NCBI RefSeq assembly: GCF_001721045.1
Contig: NZ_MDER01000039.1
Coordinates: 62,001 to 126,000 of the forward strand
From: Paenibacillus nuruki
GTDB lineage: Bacteria > Bacillota > Bacilli > Paenibacillales > Paenibacillaceae
Direction of reading: 5' to 3'
DNA length: 64,000 nt
Shown piece after piece: positions 1 to 8,250 of the stretch. Each line of letters begins with the position of its first letter. Positions within the stretch are counted from its first letter, which is position 1. Below the pieces are notes generated by a model. It saw only the letters and a program-made list of their open reading frames with translations. It did not search any database and was not told the DNA's origin. Both the position numbers and the translations under genes were made by a program.

Positions 1-2
1 TG

Positions 3-269
3 GTATCAAATCATGAAATTAAAACATTATCTAAGAAGGACAACAGGAATAGTCAAATTTCAAAAGTGATTGAAAGTATAGAATCAATGGATAAAAAAGA
101 TCAAATAGAGGAATATATTCTTAAATTAGAGAGTGAATTATTGGAAATCAAGCAAAAATTTTTGCTAGAGTATTATCAGAATGAAAAAGAATTGCTAGAA
201 ATTAAAATAAGAGAAAGCGAAATCGAGAATAAGTTAGAACAATATTACGAAAATTGGATGGGATTATAA
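3..269 (+). CDS. C-terminal part of a coiled-coil protein (5' end outside window)
   Basis: The frame is open from the left edge of the window to the stop at 267-269, so this is the 3' end of a longer gene. A GTG at 66 could start a 67-residue product, but no Shine-Dalgarno sequence precedes it and the frame stays open upstream, so a truncated longer gene is more likely. The visible 88 residues are almost all charged or leucine/isoleucine residues in heptad-like spacing (EEYILKLESELLEIKQKF and on), which indicates a coiled coil. No catalytic motif is visible. A strong terminator follows directly. The function cannot be assigned from this fragment. Confidence 0.6.
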   Translation, partial: VSNHEIKTLSKKDNRNSQISKVIESIESMDKKDQIEEYILKLESELLEIKQKFLLEYYQNEKELLEIKIRESEIENKLEQYYENWMGL

Positions 270-273
270 AAAA

Positions 274-306
274 AAGGAACCTCTTTTAAAGAGGTTCCTT
301 TTTTTA
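274..306. terminator. Bidirectional intrinsic terminator
   Basis: A near-perfect inverted repeat (AAGGAACCTCTTT paired with AAGAGGTTCCTT) has a T-run on its right and an A-run on its left. It can end both the rightward coiled-coil gene and the leftward peptide/regulator transcript. Confidence 0.85.
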
Positions 307-313
307 TTTTGTA

Positions 314-427
314 TTAACCCATTCCATGTTCCAAAGTTGTAATTGAACCAGTAGAAGCGGGTAAAGAAGTAAAAATGAGACCAGATAGACCCAAGCATAA
401 AGTAAGTGTGCATAGAATTTTTTTCAT
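314..427 (-). CDS. Secreted signalling-peptide precursor, distal copy (37 aa)
   Basis: This short gene reads from ATG at 427 to TAA at 314-316. The product starts MKKILCTLTLCLGLSGLIF, a lysine-initiated hydrophobic export segment, continues with a short TSLPASTGS linker and ends TTLEHGMG. The start has an excellent ribosome-binding site (AAAGGAG, nine bases before ATG). The C-terminal LEHGMG is almost identical to the LEHGIG in the next peptide gene upstream, although the rest of the two proteins differs. That is what a pheromone precursor (Phr, Pap, AimP or AloP type) looks like: only the export signal and the mature hexapeptide or so are constrained. It is downstream of, and apparently cotranscribed with, the regulator gene ending at 523. 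Mature ends are inferred, not seen. Confidence 0.75.
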   Translation of the reverse strand: MKKILCTLTLCLGLSGLIFTSLPASTGSITTLEHGMG

Positions 428-449
428 TAATAAACTCTCCTTTAAATAA

Positions 450-569
450 TTATTTTTTTATGCCTATTCCATGTTCTAAAACTTGGATAGGCATTCGCAA
501 ATCTGAAATTAGAGCAATAACATTAATTAGCCCTAAAAATAAAGTTAGCAAAATCATAGATTTTTTCAT
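450..569 (-). CDS. Secreted signalling-peptide precursor, proximal copy (39 aa)
   Basis: ATG at 569, stop at 450-452. The product begins MKKSMILLTLFLGLINVIAL, a short basic start and a hydrophobic export segment, and ends MPIQVLEHGIGIKK. The start codon lies inside the 3' end of the upstream regulator gene (47-base overlap in another frame), with AAAAGGAG nine bases before it, so translation is well supported and likely coupled to the regulator. Overlap of a receptor gene with its peptide gene is the classic Rap-Phr arrangement. The conserved core shared with the distal copy is LEHG(M/I)G; here three residues (IKK) follow it, so an extra trimming step or a longer mature peptide would be needed. 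It is probably the ligand of the regulator encoded at 523-1935. Confidence 0.78.
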   Translation of the reverse strand: MKKSMILLTLFLGLINVIALISDLRMPIQVLEHGIGIKK

Positions 570-1935
570 CCGTACCAACTCCTTTTAAAAGGGACTCATA
601 CTCAAGTAATTGAGTCTCTGATGCAAAAGCTTTAATTTGTTCTATAAAGGCTATAACATCTAGAATTTTATTTTTACTTGATATTTTGATTGCTAAATTT
701 AAACTTTTCAATAGATTACTAATGCAATCACTATACAAGTTCTTTTTAGCAGAATATATAGCTAATTGATAATGAAAATTGACATATCTGTTAATGACAG
801 CTACTTTACTATAATGGTTTTCTGAAGATTCATCATATTCCAAATAACGTTCAAATTTAACCAGAAGATTATCTACATCAAATCCATGCATATTAGCAGC
901 TTTTAAGATAATAAACATTGCGGGTAAGATTTCAGCAGGATGATTTTCTAAGAAATTCACATAGGCAGGTAAAACATCTGTATTTCCCATTAATACTTCA
1001 ACTAGGTACATATTCGCAGTTGCATAATGAGATAACCTTTTAATTTCTTCTTTTCCATCAGCATCTAATCCTTTAAACCAACTTAAATCCATATATTTAT
1101 GAATATATGTTTTGGATTCTTCATACCTGCCTTTGTGTTCTAATGCTACTCCTTTAATAAGATAAGATTGTCCATAATAAAATACTAATGGTCTTTCTGT
1201 ATCCAAAGCAATATAATTATTGCTTTCTTCCATTTTCTTTTCTTCATTTTTGTAAATAGTTTGTATAATAGATATTAACTCATCAGCACATTTTTCCACG
1301 ATATTCCAATCTTGTAGCACATAATAAATATTTGATAATGCTAAAAGACCATCTAGCATGAAATTTTCTGGCAGTCGATCACGAAATGTCTCAAAACGTA
1401 TAGCTGCTCTAAAGTTCTTCTCTGTGTTATCACCAATCGAAGCTCTAAAAACTCGATAATGTGCAATAGCTAATCTTTCAGAATGCTGATGCTTTTCATT
1501 CTCAATTACGCACTCATAAAAGGGCAACGACTCTTGTACCTTACCTTCAGCATACAATTCTTCAGCCAATCCAAAGATTGATATCGTATTGTTCAAATCC
1601 TCCATCAAACGATCAAGAACTTCTTTGATACAATCATATCTGCCAATCTCTGTACAACGCAATAAAAATGCCTTGATCCGACGCCAGTCTGCTTTTTCAT
1701 TAATAAAACATTCGTCCACATAATACTCATACATCCAGCCTTCTGCATGACCCAAAGCTTCTGCCATCAAGTCTAACTGCCGAATAGAAATCGATTTTGG
1801 AGGATTACCATTCAAGATCCCGCTGATGATACCACGGTTGATTCCAGCCTGTTTACCGAAGCTGCTTAATGAATGACCTTTTTGTCGAATTCCTTTTTCA
1901 ATCTCAAGCCGTATGGTTGTGGTGTTGGTAATCAT
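523..1935 (-). CDS. XRE-TPR regulator R1, probable RRNPP/AloR-like peptide receptor (470 aa)
   Basis: An N-terminal XRE helix-turn-helix occupies about residues 1-70 (SSFGKQAGINRGIISGILNG is the recognition region) and is followed by about 400 helical residues with TPR-like repeats. This is the size and layout of RRNPP receptors such as PlcR, AimR and the Paenibacillus AloR proteins, which bind a re-imported oligopeptide in the TPR groove and change DNA binding. I chose ATG 1935 over the GTG at 1947 because AAAGGGG has good spacing only to 1935. It has its own promoter and is the only one of the five paralogs with peptide genes directly downstream; the first overlaps its 3' end. It is also the most diverged at the C-terminus (GVGTDEKIYDFANFIFRAN). 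Confidence 0.85.
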   Translation of the reverse strand: MITNTTTIRLEIEKGIRQKGHSLSSFGKQAGINRGIISGILNGNPPKSISIRQLDLMAEALGHAEGWMYEYYVDECFINEKADWRRIKAFLLRCTEIGRYDCIKEVLDRLMEDLNNTISIFGLAEELYAEGKVQESLPFYECVIENEKHQHSERLAIAHYRVFRASIGDNTEKNFRAAIRFETFRDRLPENFMLDGLLALSNIYYVLQDWNIVEKCADELISIIQTIYKNEEKKMEESNNYIALDTERPLVFYYGQSYLIKGVALEHKGRYEESKTYIHKYMDLSWFKGLDADGKEEIKRLSHYATANMYLVEVLMGNTDVLPAYVNFLENHPAEILPAMFIILKAANMHGFDVDNLLVKFERYLEYDESSENHYSKVAVINRYVNFHYQLAIYSAKKNLYSDCISNLLKSLNLAIKISSKNKILDVIAFIEQIKAFASETQLLEYESLLKGVGTDEKIYDFANFIFRAN

Positions 1936-2011
1936 AACCGAACACACCCCTTTATGTTGAAAGTTTCCCGTTGTTGCGCCCCAGTAAGCCCATGAAATTC
2001 AAATTTATTAC

Positions 2012-2041
2012 ATTATACATTACGCTTTGAACGGGGGTCAA
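2012..2041 (-). promoter_or_regulatory. SigmaA-type promoter of R1 and the peptide genes
   Basis: On the minus strand there is a -35 TTGACC (2036-2041), an 18-base spacer and a perfect -10 TATAAT (2012-2017), about 75 bases upstream of the R1 start. It makes R1 and the two peptide genes a transcription unit separate from R2-R5. Confidence 0.7.
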
Positions 2042-2079
2042 TTACTTTTAATCAAATCTTCAAAATTTAGGAATCACAA

Positions 2080-2123
2080 AAGACATAGTTACCATGCAAG
2101 GAAAGTCATGGTTTCTATGTCTT
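2080..2123 (-). terminator. Terminator-like hairpin after R2
   Basis: Long inverted repeat (AAGACATAG...ACCATG / CATGGT...CTATGTCTT, loop about 10 bases) just after the R2 stop. The T-run on the minus side is short (CTTTTGTG), so termination may be partial. Confidence 0.55.
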
Positions 2124-2132
2124 AGGGGTAAC

Positions 2133-3461
2133 TTAATTTCCATTTTTAGAAATCAGTCGAAGTTTTTTAAACAGTTCAAGACAATCTAATATTCTGCTTT
2201 TATTATATTTAGTAACAGTCGATTCTAGAGCAAGCAGAATCTTTTCAAGCTTATCATCATACTTTCCTTTATTAGATTGGTAAAGTGCCAATTGATAGTA
2301 AAGATTGATATAACGACTAACTCCTGTTTGTTCTGTATATTCAGTATCTTGATTAATGTATTGAATAATATCGTTAGGATAAATAATTTCACTAAACTTA
2401 TCAATTACATGATTAACATTATAATCGTGAATATTTGCTGCTTTGATTGCCATATGCAAGCTTGCTAATATTTCTTTGGGATGTTGCTCAGTTAACTCAA
2501 TGTATTGATCTAGTCTTGAAAAATTGCCTTGTAGCAATTCGATATTATGTTTATTAAAAATAGCAAAAAGCTTAAATCGTTCTACTTCGAAAAGCCCTGC
2601 TTCATCTAATCCTGGGAAGCCACTCAAATCAGCAAATTCATCGATACAAAGAAGTGCCTCATCATATTGCTCGGTGTACTCTTTTACAACAAATTTCATA
2701 GAATATGAATGAGCATAATAATAGACTAAAGGAAGTGGAGTGTTTATTGAATTGAACATGTTTTTCTCTTTTTGCTCTTTAATTATTATTTTTATTAGTG
2801 CAATCAATTCATCAGCATATTGCTCACCTAATACCCAATCTTGAGTACCATAACAAATAATAATTAGTTGTAATAAAGCATCTATGGTTAGCTCTACAGG
2901 AAGTTTATTGCGGTAGGGACTAAACTGTATAGCCAAAAGTAAATTATTTTCAATATTTTTATTAATGGATGCTCTAAATATACGATAATGACTTATGGCC
3001 ATTCTTTCGCTATGAGATTGGCGTTCGTTTTCTATAACGCATTTATAGAAAGGGAAAGCTGCTAATATTTCTTCCTCTTGAGTTAAACTTTCTGCGAATT
3101 CAAATATTGGCGTAATATATGAAACATCTTCCATTAAGCCATTTAATGTTTGTACAATTAATATGTGCTTTTTTAACTCTACACAACGAACCAGCAAAGA
3201 CCGAACACGTCGCCAGTTGGCTTTACCATCTTCGAAACATTCATTCATAAATTGCTCATATAACCAGCCCTCTTTTTTTCCTAATGCCTGAGTCATTTGA
3301 TCTAACTGCTTGATCGATATGGGTTTGGGAGGATTACCGTTCAAGGTGGCGCTTAGTATGCCTCGATTGATACCAGATATCTGACTAAAATGGCTAAGAG
3401 AATGTCCTTGAAGATTAATCTCTTTTTCCAGTTCATCACGTAAAGTTGTCCGATAATTCAT
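2133..3461 (-). CDS. XRE-TPR regulator R2, RRNPP-like paralog (442 aa)
   Basis: Same layout as R1: N-terminal XRE domain (SHFSQISGINRGILSATLNG, then NPPKPISIKQLD) and a TPR-type helical body. ATG 3461 is preferred over GTG 3470 because GAGGTG lies six bases before the ATG. Its C-terminal block (YNKSRILDCLELFKKLR) closely matches R3, so R2 and R3 look like a recent duplicate pair. It is the last gene of an R5-R4-R3-R2 unit, 60 bases after R3, and a hairpin follows. No peptide gene lies between it and R1, so its ligand may be the R1 peptides, another peptide, or none. Expected to be a cytoplasmic peptide-responsive DNA-binding protein; targets are unknown. Confidence 0.82.
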   Translation of the reverse strand: MNYRTTLRDELEKEINLQGHSLSHFSQISGINRGILSATLNGNPPKPISIKQLDQMTQALGKKEGWLYEQFMNECFEDGKANWRRVRSLLVRCVELKKHILIVQTLNGLMEDVSYITPIFEFAESLTQEEEILAAFPFYKCVIENERQSHSERMAISHYRIFRASINKNIENNLLLAIQFSPYRNKLPVELTIDALLQLIIICYGTQDWVLGEQYADELIALIKIIIKEQKEKNMFNSINTPLPLVYYYAHSYSMKFVVKEYTEQYDEALLCIDEFADLSGFPGLDEAGLFEVERFKLFAIFNKHNIELLQGNFSRLDQYIELTEQHPKEILASLHMAIKAANIHDYNVNHVIDKFSEIIYPNDIIQYINQDTEYTEQTGVSRYINLYYQLALYQSNKGKYDDKLEKILLALESTVTKYNKSRILDCLELFKKLRLISKNGN

Positions 3462-3521
3462 TGATTTCACCTCTGTGGTATGTCAGACAAATGAAGTTAA
3501 ATAGTTAGCACAATAGATAGA

Positions 3522-4883
3522 TTATTCTTTATGTTCTCTAGGCATTTCACGCAACTTTTTGAATAATGCCAGACAATCTATAATACGTCCACGGTTATAC
3601 TTTTCGACTGATGTTTCTAGGGCAATTAGAATTTTTTCGAGCTTTTCATCATAGACATTACGATTGCATTGATACAGAGCCAGTTGGTAGTAAATGTTGA
3701 TATAACGGCTAATTCCAATCGGAATATCTTTATAATGATCCCTTAAAAATTTACCATGATGAATATAATCTAAAATATCATTTGGATAAATAATGTCGTC
3801 ATAATCAGCAAGAATATCATCAATATTCATATTATATTTATTGGCTGCTTTTGAAATGATCACTAAACTAGGCAATGCTTCACCGGGATGAGCTTTTAGT
3901 AATTCAACATAATCAACTAATTTATCTGTATTCCCCGTTAATAAATCTAAATTCAATTCATTGAATACAGCATATAATTTAAATTTTTCGACATCTTCTT
4001 TTCCGATGTCATCTAAACCTTCAAACCAGCTCAAATCGGCAAACTTTTTCAAATAAGGTCGAGCTTCATCGTACTTTTCCATATGTTCTAACGCCACAAA
4101 TTTCATAAGATGGCTTTGTGCATAATAAGTCACCAGTGGTCTTTCTAAAAGAACCGTTGTAACAGGTAAGTTCTTTTTTCTTCTTTTACATTCTTGGGCG
4201 TAGATAATATTAGATAACACATTCAATTCATTGGCACAGTTTATAACCATATCCCAATCCTGAATAGTGTAATAGATATTGGAGAGTTGTAGTAAAGCTT
4301 CCAGTCTCAAATGATCGGGTAAGCGATTACGAAAAGGATGAAAAACCATAGCCAGTCTAAGATTATTTTCGATAATCGGACTGGTTCTTGCTCTAAATAG
4401 TCGATAATGACTGATGGCTAACCGCTCAGAATGATAATTACGCTCATTCTCGATCACACATTCATAAAAAGGCATCGCCACAATGGCTTGATTTTGCTCT
4501 ACTAATTCTTCTGCGAGATCAAATACATGAGCGACATGGGCAGGATCTTCCATCAATGAGTTTAAAATATCACCGATTAGATCATCACGATTGAGTTCGA
4601 TGCAACGGAGTAGAAGTGTACGAACACGTCGCCAATTCGCTTTATTTTCTTCTGAAAAGCATTGTTCTACAAATAATTCGTATAGCCAGCTTTCCGGTTT
4701 GCCCAGAGCTTTAGCCATAGCATCTAATTGAGTGATCGACATGATTTTGGGAGGGTTTCCGTTCAACGTAGCACTCAAAATACCACGATTGATTCCAGAA
4801 ACCTTACTAAAATGACTAAGCGAATAACCCTGCTTATGCATTTCGGACTCAAGTTCAGTAATTAGGGTTATTCGATGCTTCAT
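3522..4883 (-). CDS. XRE-TPR regulator R3, RRNPP-like paralog (453 aa)
   Basis: XRE domain at residues about 1-65 (LSHFSKVSGINRGILSATLN) followed by conserved blocks shared by the family: NWRRVRTLLLRCIELNRDDL, FYECVIENERNYHSERLAIS and HYRLFRARTS. The rest is helical TPR-like sequence. ATG 4883 is chosen because the GAGGTG motif overlaps the upstream GTG at 4892. The C-terminal YNRGRIIDCLALFKKLRE pairs it with R2. It sits 30 bases after R4 with no promoter or peptide gene visible between them, so it is probably cotranscribed. Function inferred from family: peptide-controlled transcription regulator. Confidence 0.82.
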   Translation of the reverse strand: MKHRITLITELESEMHKQGYSLSHFSKVSGINRGILSATLNGNPPKIMSITQLDAMAKALGKPESWLYELFVEQCFSEENKANWRRVRTLLLRCIELNRDDLIGDILNSLMEDPAHVAHVFDLAEELVEQNQAIVAMPFYECVIENERNYHSERLAISHYRLFRARTSPIIENNLRLAMVFHPFRNRLPDHLRLEALLQLSNIYYTIQDWDMVINCANELNVLSNIIYAQECKRRKKNLPVTTVLLERPLVTYYAQSHLMKFVALEHMEKYDEARPYLKKFADLSWFEGLDDIGKEDVEKFKLYAVFNELNLDLLTGNTDKLVDYVELLKAHPGEALPSLVIISKAANKYNMNIDDILADYDDIIYPNDILDYIHHGKFLRDHYKDIPIGISRYINIYYQLALYQCNRNVYDEKLEKILIALETSVEKYNRGRIIDCLALFKKLREMPREHKE

Positions 4884-4913
4884 GCAGATCACCTCGATGT
4901 AGTAGGGTATATG

Positions 4914-6212
4914 TTAAGGCATGGAACGAATGACATTTTGGAGTAAAGAAGTATAGTTTAAATTGAGATTCATATTGCATTTACGTAATGATGTATCAAA
5001 GCGTTTAATCGTATTTTGAAGTTTAGTAGACTGACTCGCATGTCTCGATTGATAGACAGCTAACTGGTAACACATATTTGTATACTGATTGTCTGCCACA
5101 GATTTTCTTTTCGCTGAATGATCCATATATAAGTTCGTTGTAATATGCTCATGGAATTTTTCGATAATATGATCAACCACAATATTGTATTGATTTGCAG
5201 TACTTAGAATCGTCAGCAACCCCGGAATCGTTTCCTTCGGATAGTTTTCCAAAAAGGCAACATAACTATCCAGTACACTAAAATTCCCTTTATATAACTC
5301 GGTACAGTAGCTGTTGCCTTGAGCAAATATTTTGAAGTGTTCTACTTCTTGTTGTCCGCACTCATCCAGATCGTCTAACCAACTCAGATCACTGTATTTC
5401 CTAATATATGTTGTTGATTCTTCATATTGTCCTACTTTTTGATAAAATGTGGACTTCATAAGATACCCTTGTCCATAGTAAACAACGAAAGAACGCTCAC
5501 TTTTGAGATTATGGTATTTCTTTTCTTTATAAAGTCGATTGGATAATTCGATTAAAGCATCTCCGCACTTTTCCATCAGTAACCATTCGTTAGCGGTATA
5601 GTACACATTTGCCAACTGCAACCAAGCATCTAATTGCATATAAGAAGGCAGACGATCACAGAAAGCTTGGAAAGTCACAGCCGCTATAAAGTTCTGTTTA
5701 ATATCGCGTTTAATCGAATAGCGGAAAATACGATAATGACTGATCGCCAGCCGTTCTGCTTGGTAGTTGCGCTCATTACTCACGACACATTCATACAACT
5801 GCATAACACTGTCACTCGGATTATCTACAATGAGTTCTTCAGCCAATTCAAAAACGTGATTAAGATAGGATATGTCTTCAAGCAACAAGCACAAAATACG
5901 ATCAATCAAAACGTTTCGATTCAGTTCAATACAACGGAATAGGAGTGCGCTCACACGTCGCCAATTCGTTTTACCTTGTTCGTCAAAGCATTGTTCTACA
6001 AACAGCTCATACAGCCAACCTTCTGGCTTGCCCAAAGCAGTATTCATTGTATCTAACTGATTAATCGACATCGGTTTGGGAGGGTTTCCATTCAATGTGG
6101 CACTTAAAATGCCACGATTGATTCCAGAAATTTGACTGAAACGACTAAGAGAATAACCTTGTCGGGAAATCTCATTTTCTAACTCCGTACATAAGGCTAT
6201 TCGGTTGTCCAT
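4914..6212 (-). CDS. XRE-TPR regulator R4, RRNPP-like paralog (432 aa)
   Basis: N-terminal XRE domain (LSRFSQISGINRGILSATLN) plus TPR-like helical body with the family blocks NWRRVSALLFRCIELNRNVL and YECVVSNERNYQAERLAISH. ATG 6212 has AGAGGTG at proper spacing; the GTG at 6221 overlaps that site. It ends LNYTSLLQNVIRSMP, nearly the same end as R5 (MDYTSLLQLFIRSMP) and unlike R2/R3, so R4/R5 form a second duplicate pair. It starts 24 bases after the R5 stop, consistent with one operon. No adjacent peptide gene is visible, so its ligand is unknown. Confidence 0.82.
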   Translation of the reverse strand: MDNRIALCTELENEISRQGYSLSRFSQISGINRGILSATLNGNPPKPMSINQLDTMNTALGKPEGWLYELFVEQCFDEQGKTNWRRVSALLFRCIELNRNVLIDRILCLLLEDISYLNHVFELAEELIVDNPSDSVMQLYECVVSNERNYQAERLAISHYRIFRYSIKRDIKQNFIAAVTFQAFCDRLPSYMQLDAWLQLANVYYTANEWLLMEKCGDALIELSNRLYKEKKYHNLKSERSFVVYYGQGYLMKSTFYQKVGQYEESTTYIRKYSDLSWLDDLDECGQQEVEHFKIFAQGNSYCTELYKGNFSVLDSYVAFLENYPKETIPGLLTILSTANQYNIVVDHIIEKFHEHITTNLYMDHSAKRKSVADNQYTNMCYQLAVYQSRHASQSTKLQNTIKRFDTSLRKCNMNLNLNYTSLLQNVIRSMP

Positions 6213-6236
6213 ACAGCTCACCTCTTGACTGTTGTA

Positions 6237-7559
6237 TTAAGGCATCGAACGAATAAAAAGTTGTAGTAAAGACGTATAGTCCATCGTACGGCTCATATTG
6301 TATCTACGTAATGACATATCAAATGTATTCAATGTATTTTTCAATTCTTTAATATTTCTTCTATTTTTGATTTGGTAAAGAGCTAATTGATAGCAAAAAT
6401 CTGTAAACATTGCATTGTGAGTAAATTCATTATAGTAACCACGCTGGAATGTAACTTCAGTAGAAATTTTAATAGAAAAACGTTCTAAAATATCATTGAT
6501 TATAATATTATGTTCATTAGCAGCTGTCAGAATAATCAATAGGCTAGGGAGCCATTCGGTAGGATAAGATTCTATAAAATCAGCATATTCATATAAGCAG
6601 TTTATTTCTCCTAGTAAAAGCCTTAAATTATATTGGTTAGCCTGACCGATAACTTTGAATTTTTGTACTTCATGCTTACCAACAGTATCTAAATATTTAA
6701 ACTCACTAAGATCAATATACTGATCAATATATTTTAATCCTTCTTTATATTTTCCTGTGTATTCCATAAAAATAGACTTCAATAAATAACTTTGCCCATA
6801 ATAAACAACCAAATGTCTTTCGGTTGACAGAGGGACATAATTCTGACTTTGCTGATCCATTTTTGTACATTCTTCCTCATATACTCGATGAACCAATACA
6901 CTCATCTCATCGGTTACTTGTTCCATCAGATCCCATTCTTGCACGGTGTAATATACATTTGCCATTTGCAGCAATGCATCTAATCTCAAGTGATCTGGAA
7001 TACGATCACGATAAGGATAGAACAAAGTCACTGCTGATTTATTCCGTTCAATATCCTCACTTAACTGAGCACGAAACAGTCGATAATGACTGATTGCCAG
7101 ACGCTCCGCATGTTGCTGACGTTCGTTCTCGATAACGCATGTATAAAAAGGCACACTATTATCTAATTGTCCTTGAATCACTAGTTCCTCAGCCAATTCA
7201 AAAACATGTGGCACATAACGGTAATCTTCCATTAACAAATATAAAGTCCGCTGAATCAAAACGTTTCGATTTAATTGAATACAACGGAGGAGTAAAGCAC
7301 GAATGCGTCTCCAGTTTACTTTTTGATCTACAAAACATTCTTCTACATATTGCTCATATAACCAGCCTTCCGGTCGATCGAGAGCGGCTGCCATACGATC
7401 TAGCTGGTTGATCGATATTGATCGAGGTGGGTTGCTATTGAGTGTTGCACTCAATACGCCACGGTTAATCCCTGATATTTTTTCAAACTGCGTTAAATTG
7501 ATTTGTTTGTCTTGCAGTTCTTGCTCAATATGAGAGCGTACTGTATCCAGTGTGCTCAT
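6237..7559 (-). CDS. XRE-TPR regulator R5, RRNPP-like paralog (440 aa)
   Basis: First gene of the R5-R2 unit. ATG 7559 has GGAGGTG ten bases upstream. The XRE domain (LTQFEKISGINRGVLSATLN) has a slightly diverged start (MSTLDTVRSHIEQELQDKQ), while the downstream blocks match the family (INWRRI-like NWRRIRALLLRCIQLNRNVL, FYTCVIENERQQHAERLAIS). The C-terminal half is TPR-like. It pairs with R4 by its C-terminus. A promoter with a flanking inverted repeat lies just upstream (7623-7672), so it may be autoregulated. Cytoplasmic regulator by inference; no ligand gene adjoins it. Confidence 0.82.
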   Translation of the reverse strand: MSTLDTVRSHIEQELQDKQINLTQFEKISGINRGVLSATLNSNPPRSISINQLDRMAAALDRPEGWLYEQYVEECFVDQKVNWRRIRALLLRCIQLNRNVLIQRTLYLLMEDYRYVPHVFELAEELVIQGQLDNSVPFYTCVIENERQQHAERLAISHYRLFRAQLSEDIERNKSAVTLFYPYRDRIPDHLRLDALLQMANVYYTVQEWDLMEQVTDEMSVLVHRVYEEECTKMDQQSQNYVPLSTERHLVVYYGQSYLLKSIFMEYTGKYKEGLKYIDQYIDLSEFKYLDTVGKHEVQKFKVIGQANQYNLRLLLGEINCLYEYADFIESYPTEWLPSLLIILTAANEHNIIINDILERFSIKISTEVTFQRGYYNEFTHNAMFTDFCYQLALYQIKNRRNIKELKNTLNTFDMSLRRYNMSRTMDYTSLLQLFIRSMP

Positions 7560-7622
7560 AAACGGTAAGCACCTCCGAAAAATACAATATTCCTTTTACG
7601 ATTCCAGAAAATGATAGTTTTT

Positions 7623-7672
7623 ATTATTCTATAAGTTACTTAAAATGTCAGAGTACCTTTTTTAGTAACTTA
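7623..7672 (-). promoter_or_regulatory. R5 promoter with flanking inverted repeat
   Basis: Minus-strand -35 CTGACA (7646-7651), 17-base spacer, -10 AATAAT (7623-7628). A 9-base perfect inverted repeat, TAAGTTACT (7632-7640) and AGTAACTTA (7664-7672), has one arm in the spacer and the other upstream of the -35. A further AAGTTACT copy is at 7793-7800. It could be an operator for an array regulator. Confidence 0.45.
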
Positions 7673-7679
7673 GTATAAG

Positions 7680-8080
7680 GGTTCTATTGACCTATAGAAT
7701 TTGGGAATAAACACTCACGGATTACAAAAAAAGGTTGTGATTACAAAATAAAAGAATCCGTTTTTTGAAAACTCCTGTAATAATAAGGATACAAGTTACT
7801 TCACTACTGACCTATAAACGGACACGTAGAAGTACAAATGTTGGCTGACAGGATCTCACTACAATCCTATATACCCTAAGCTCATAAGCACGCTAGAAAT
7901 AACATTAGTAAAGTAGCTTGTAGATGTAAATAGCTGTCCTATAGAAATATGGAAATAAATAGAAATACTCTAGCAAGTAAACGTAGTGAGTCCGAAGAAT
8001 TCTGTAGCAACATACCACATAAGTAGTAAATTAGTTGATATCATAGAACACCTAAACATTCCCTAAATGAATAGAGAAGA
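7680..8080. other. 400-base AT-rich stretch without a recognisable gene
   Basis: No open frame with a ribosome-binding site was found on either strand. It holds several variants of CCTATAGAA/ACCTATAAA (near 7690, 7812 and 7942) and ends in a strong hairpin at 8081. It may be upstream regulatory DNA for R5, a small RNA, or decayed sequence. Confidence 0.4.
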
Positions 8081-8123
8081 CCAGAAAAGAGCATGATCGC
8101 CTACAGATCACGCTCTTTTCTGG
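8081..8123. terminator. Strong 18-base-pair hairpin
   Basis: CCAGAAAAGAGC and GATC arms pair with one mismatch across a 7-base loop (GCCTACA). No long T-run follows on the plus strand and no gene precedes it, so it may end a non-coding transcript or simply insulate the array. Confidence 0.5.
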
Positions 8124-8250
8124 CGTTTAATGACTGTTTTGTTGAATTTCAAAATATTTCCAAAACATATCTTCTAAAATGGTTTTAAATGGATATTTTT
8201 GTGGTATATTCTATAAGCTGTTATTTTATATCTAACATGGAGGCTTATGA

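Noticed and set aside
406-588. 60-codon plus-strand ORF opposite the proximal peptide gene
   Set aside because: No ribosome-binding site; it is the antisense shadow of the minus-strand peptide gene and R1 end, which have strong signals.
1952-2020. 22-codon ORF on the minus strand just after the R1 promoter -10 box
   Set aside because: No Shine-Dalgarno sequence and no hydrophobic export segment; it overlaps the R1 leader and lacks the LEHG-like end.
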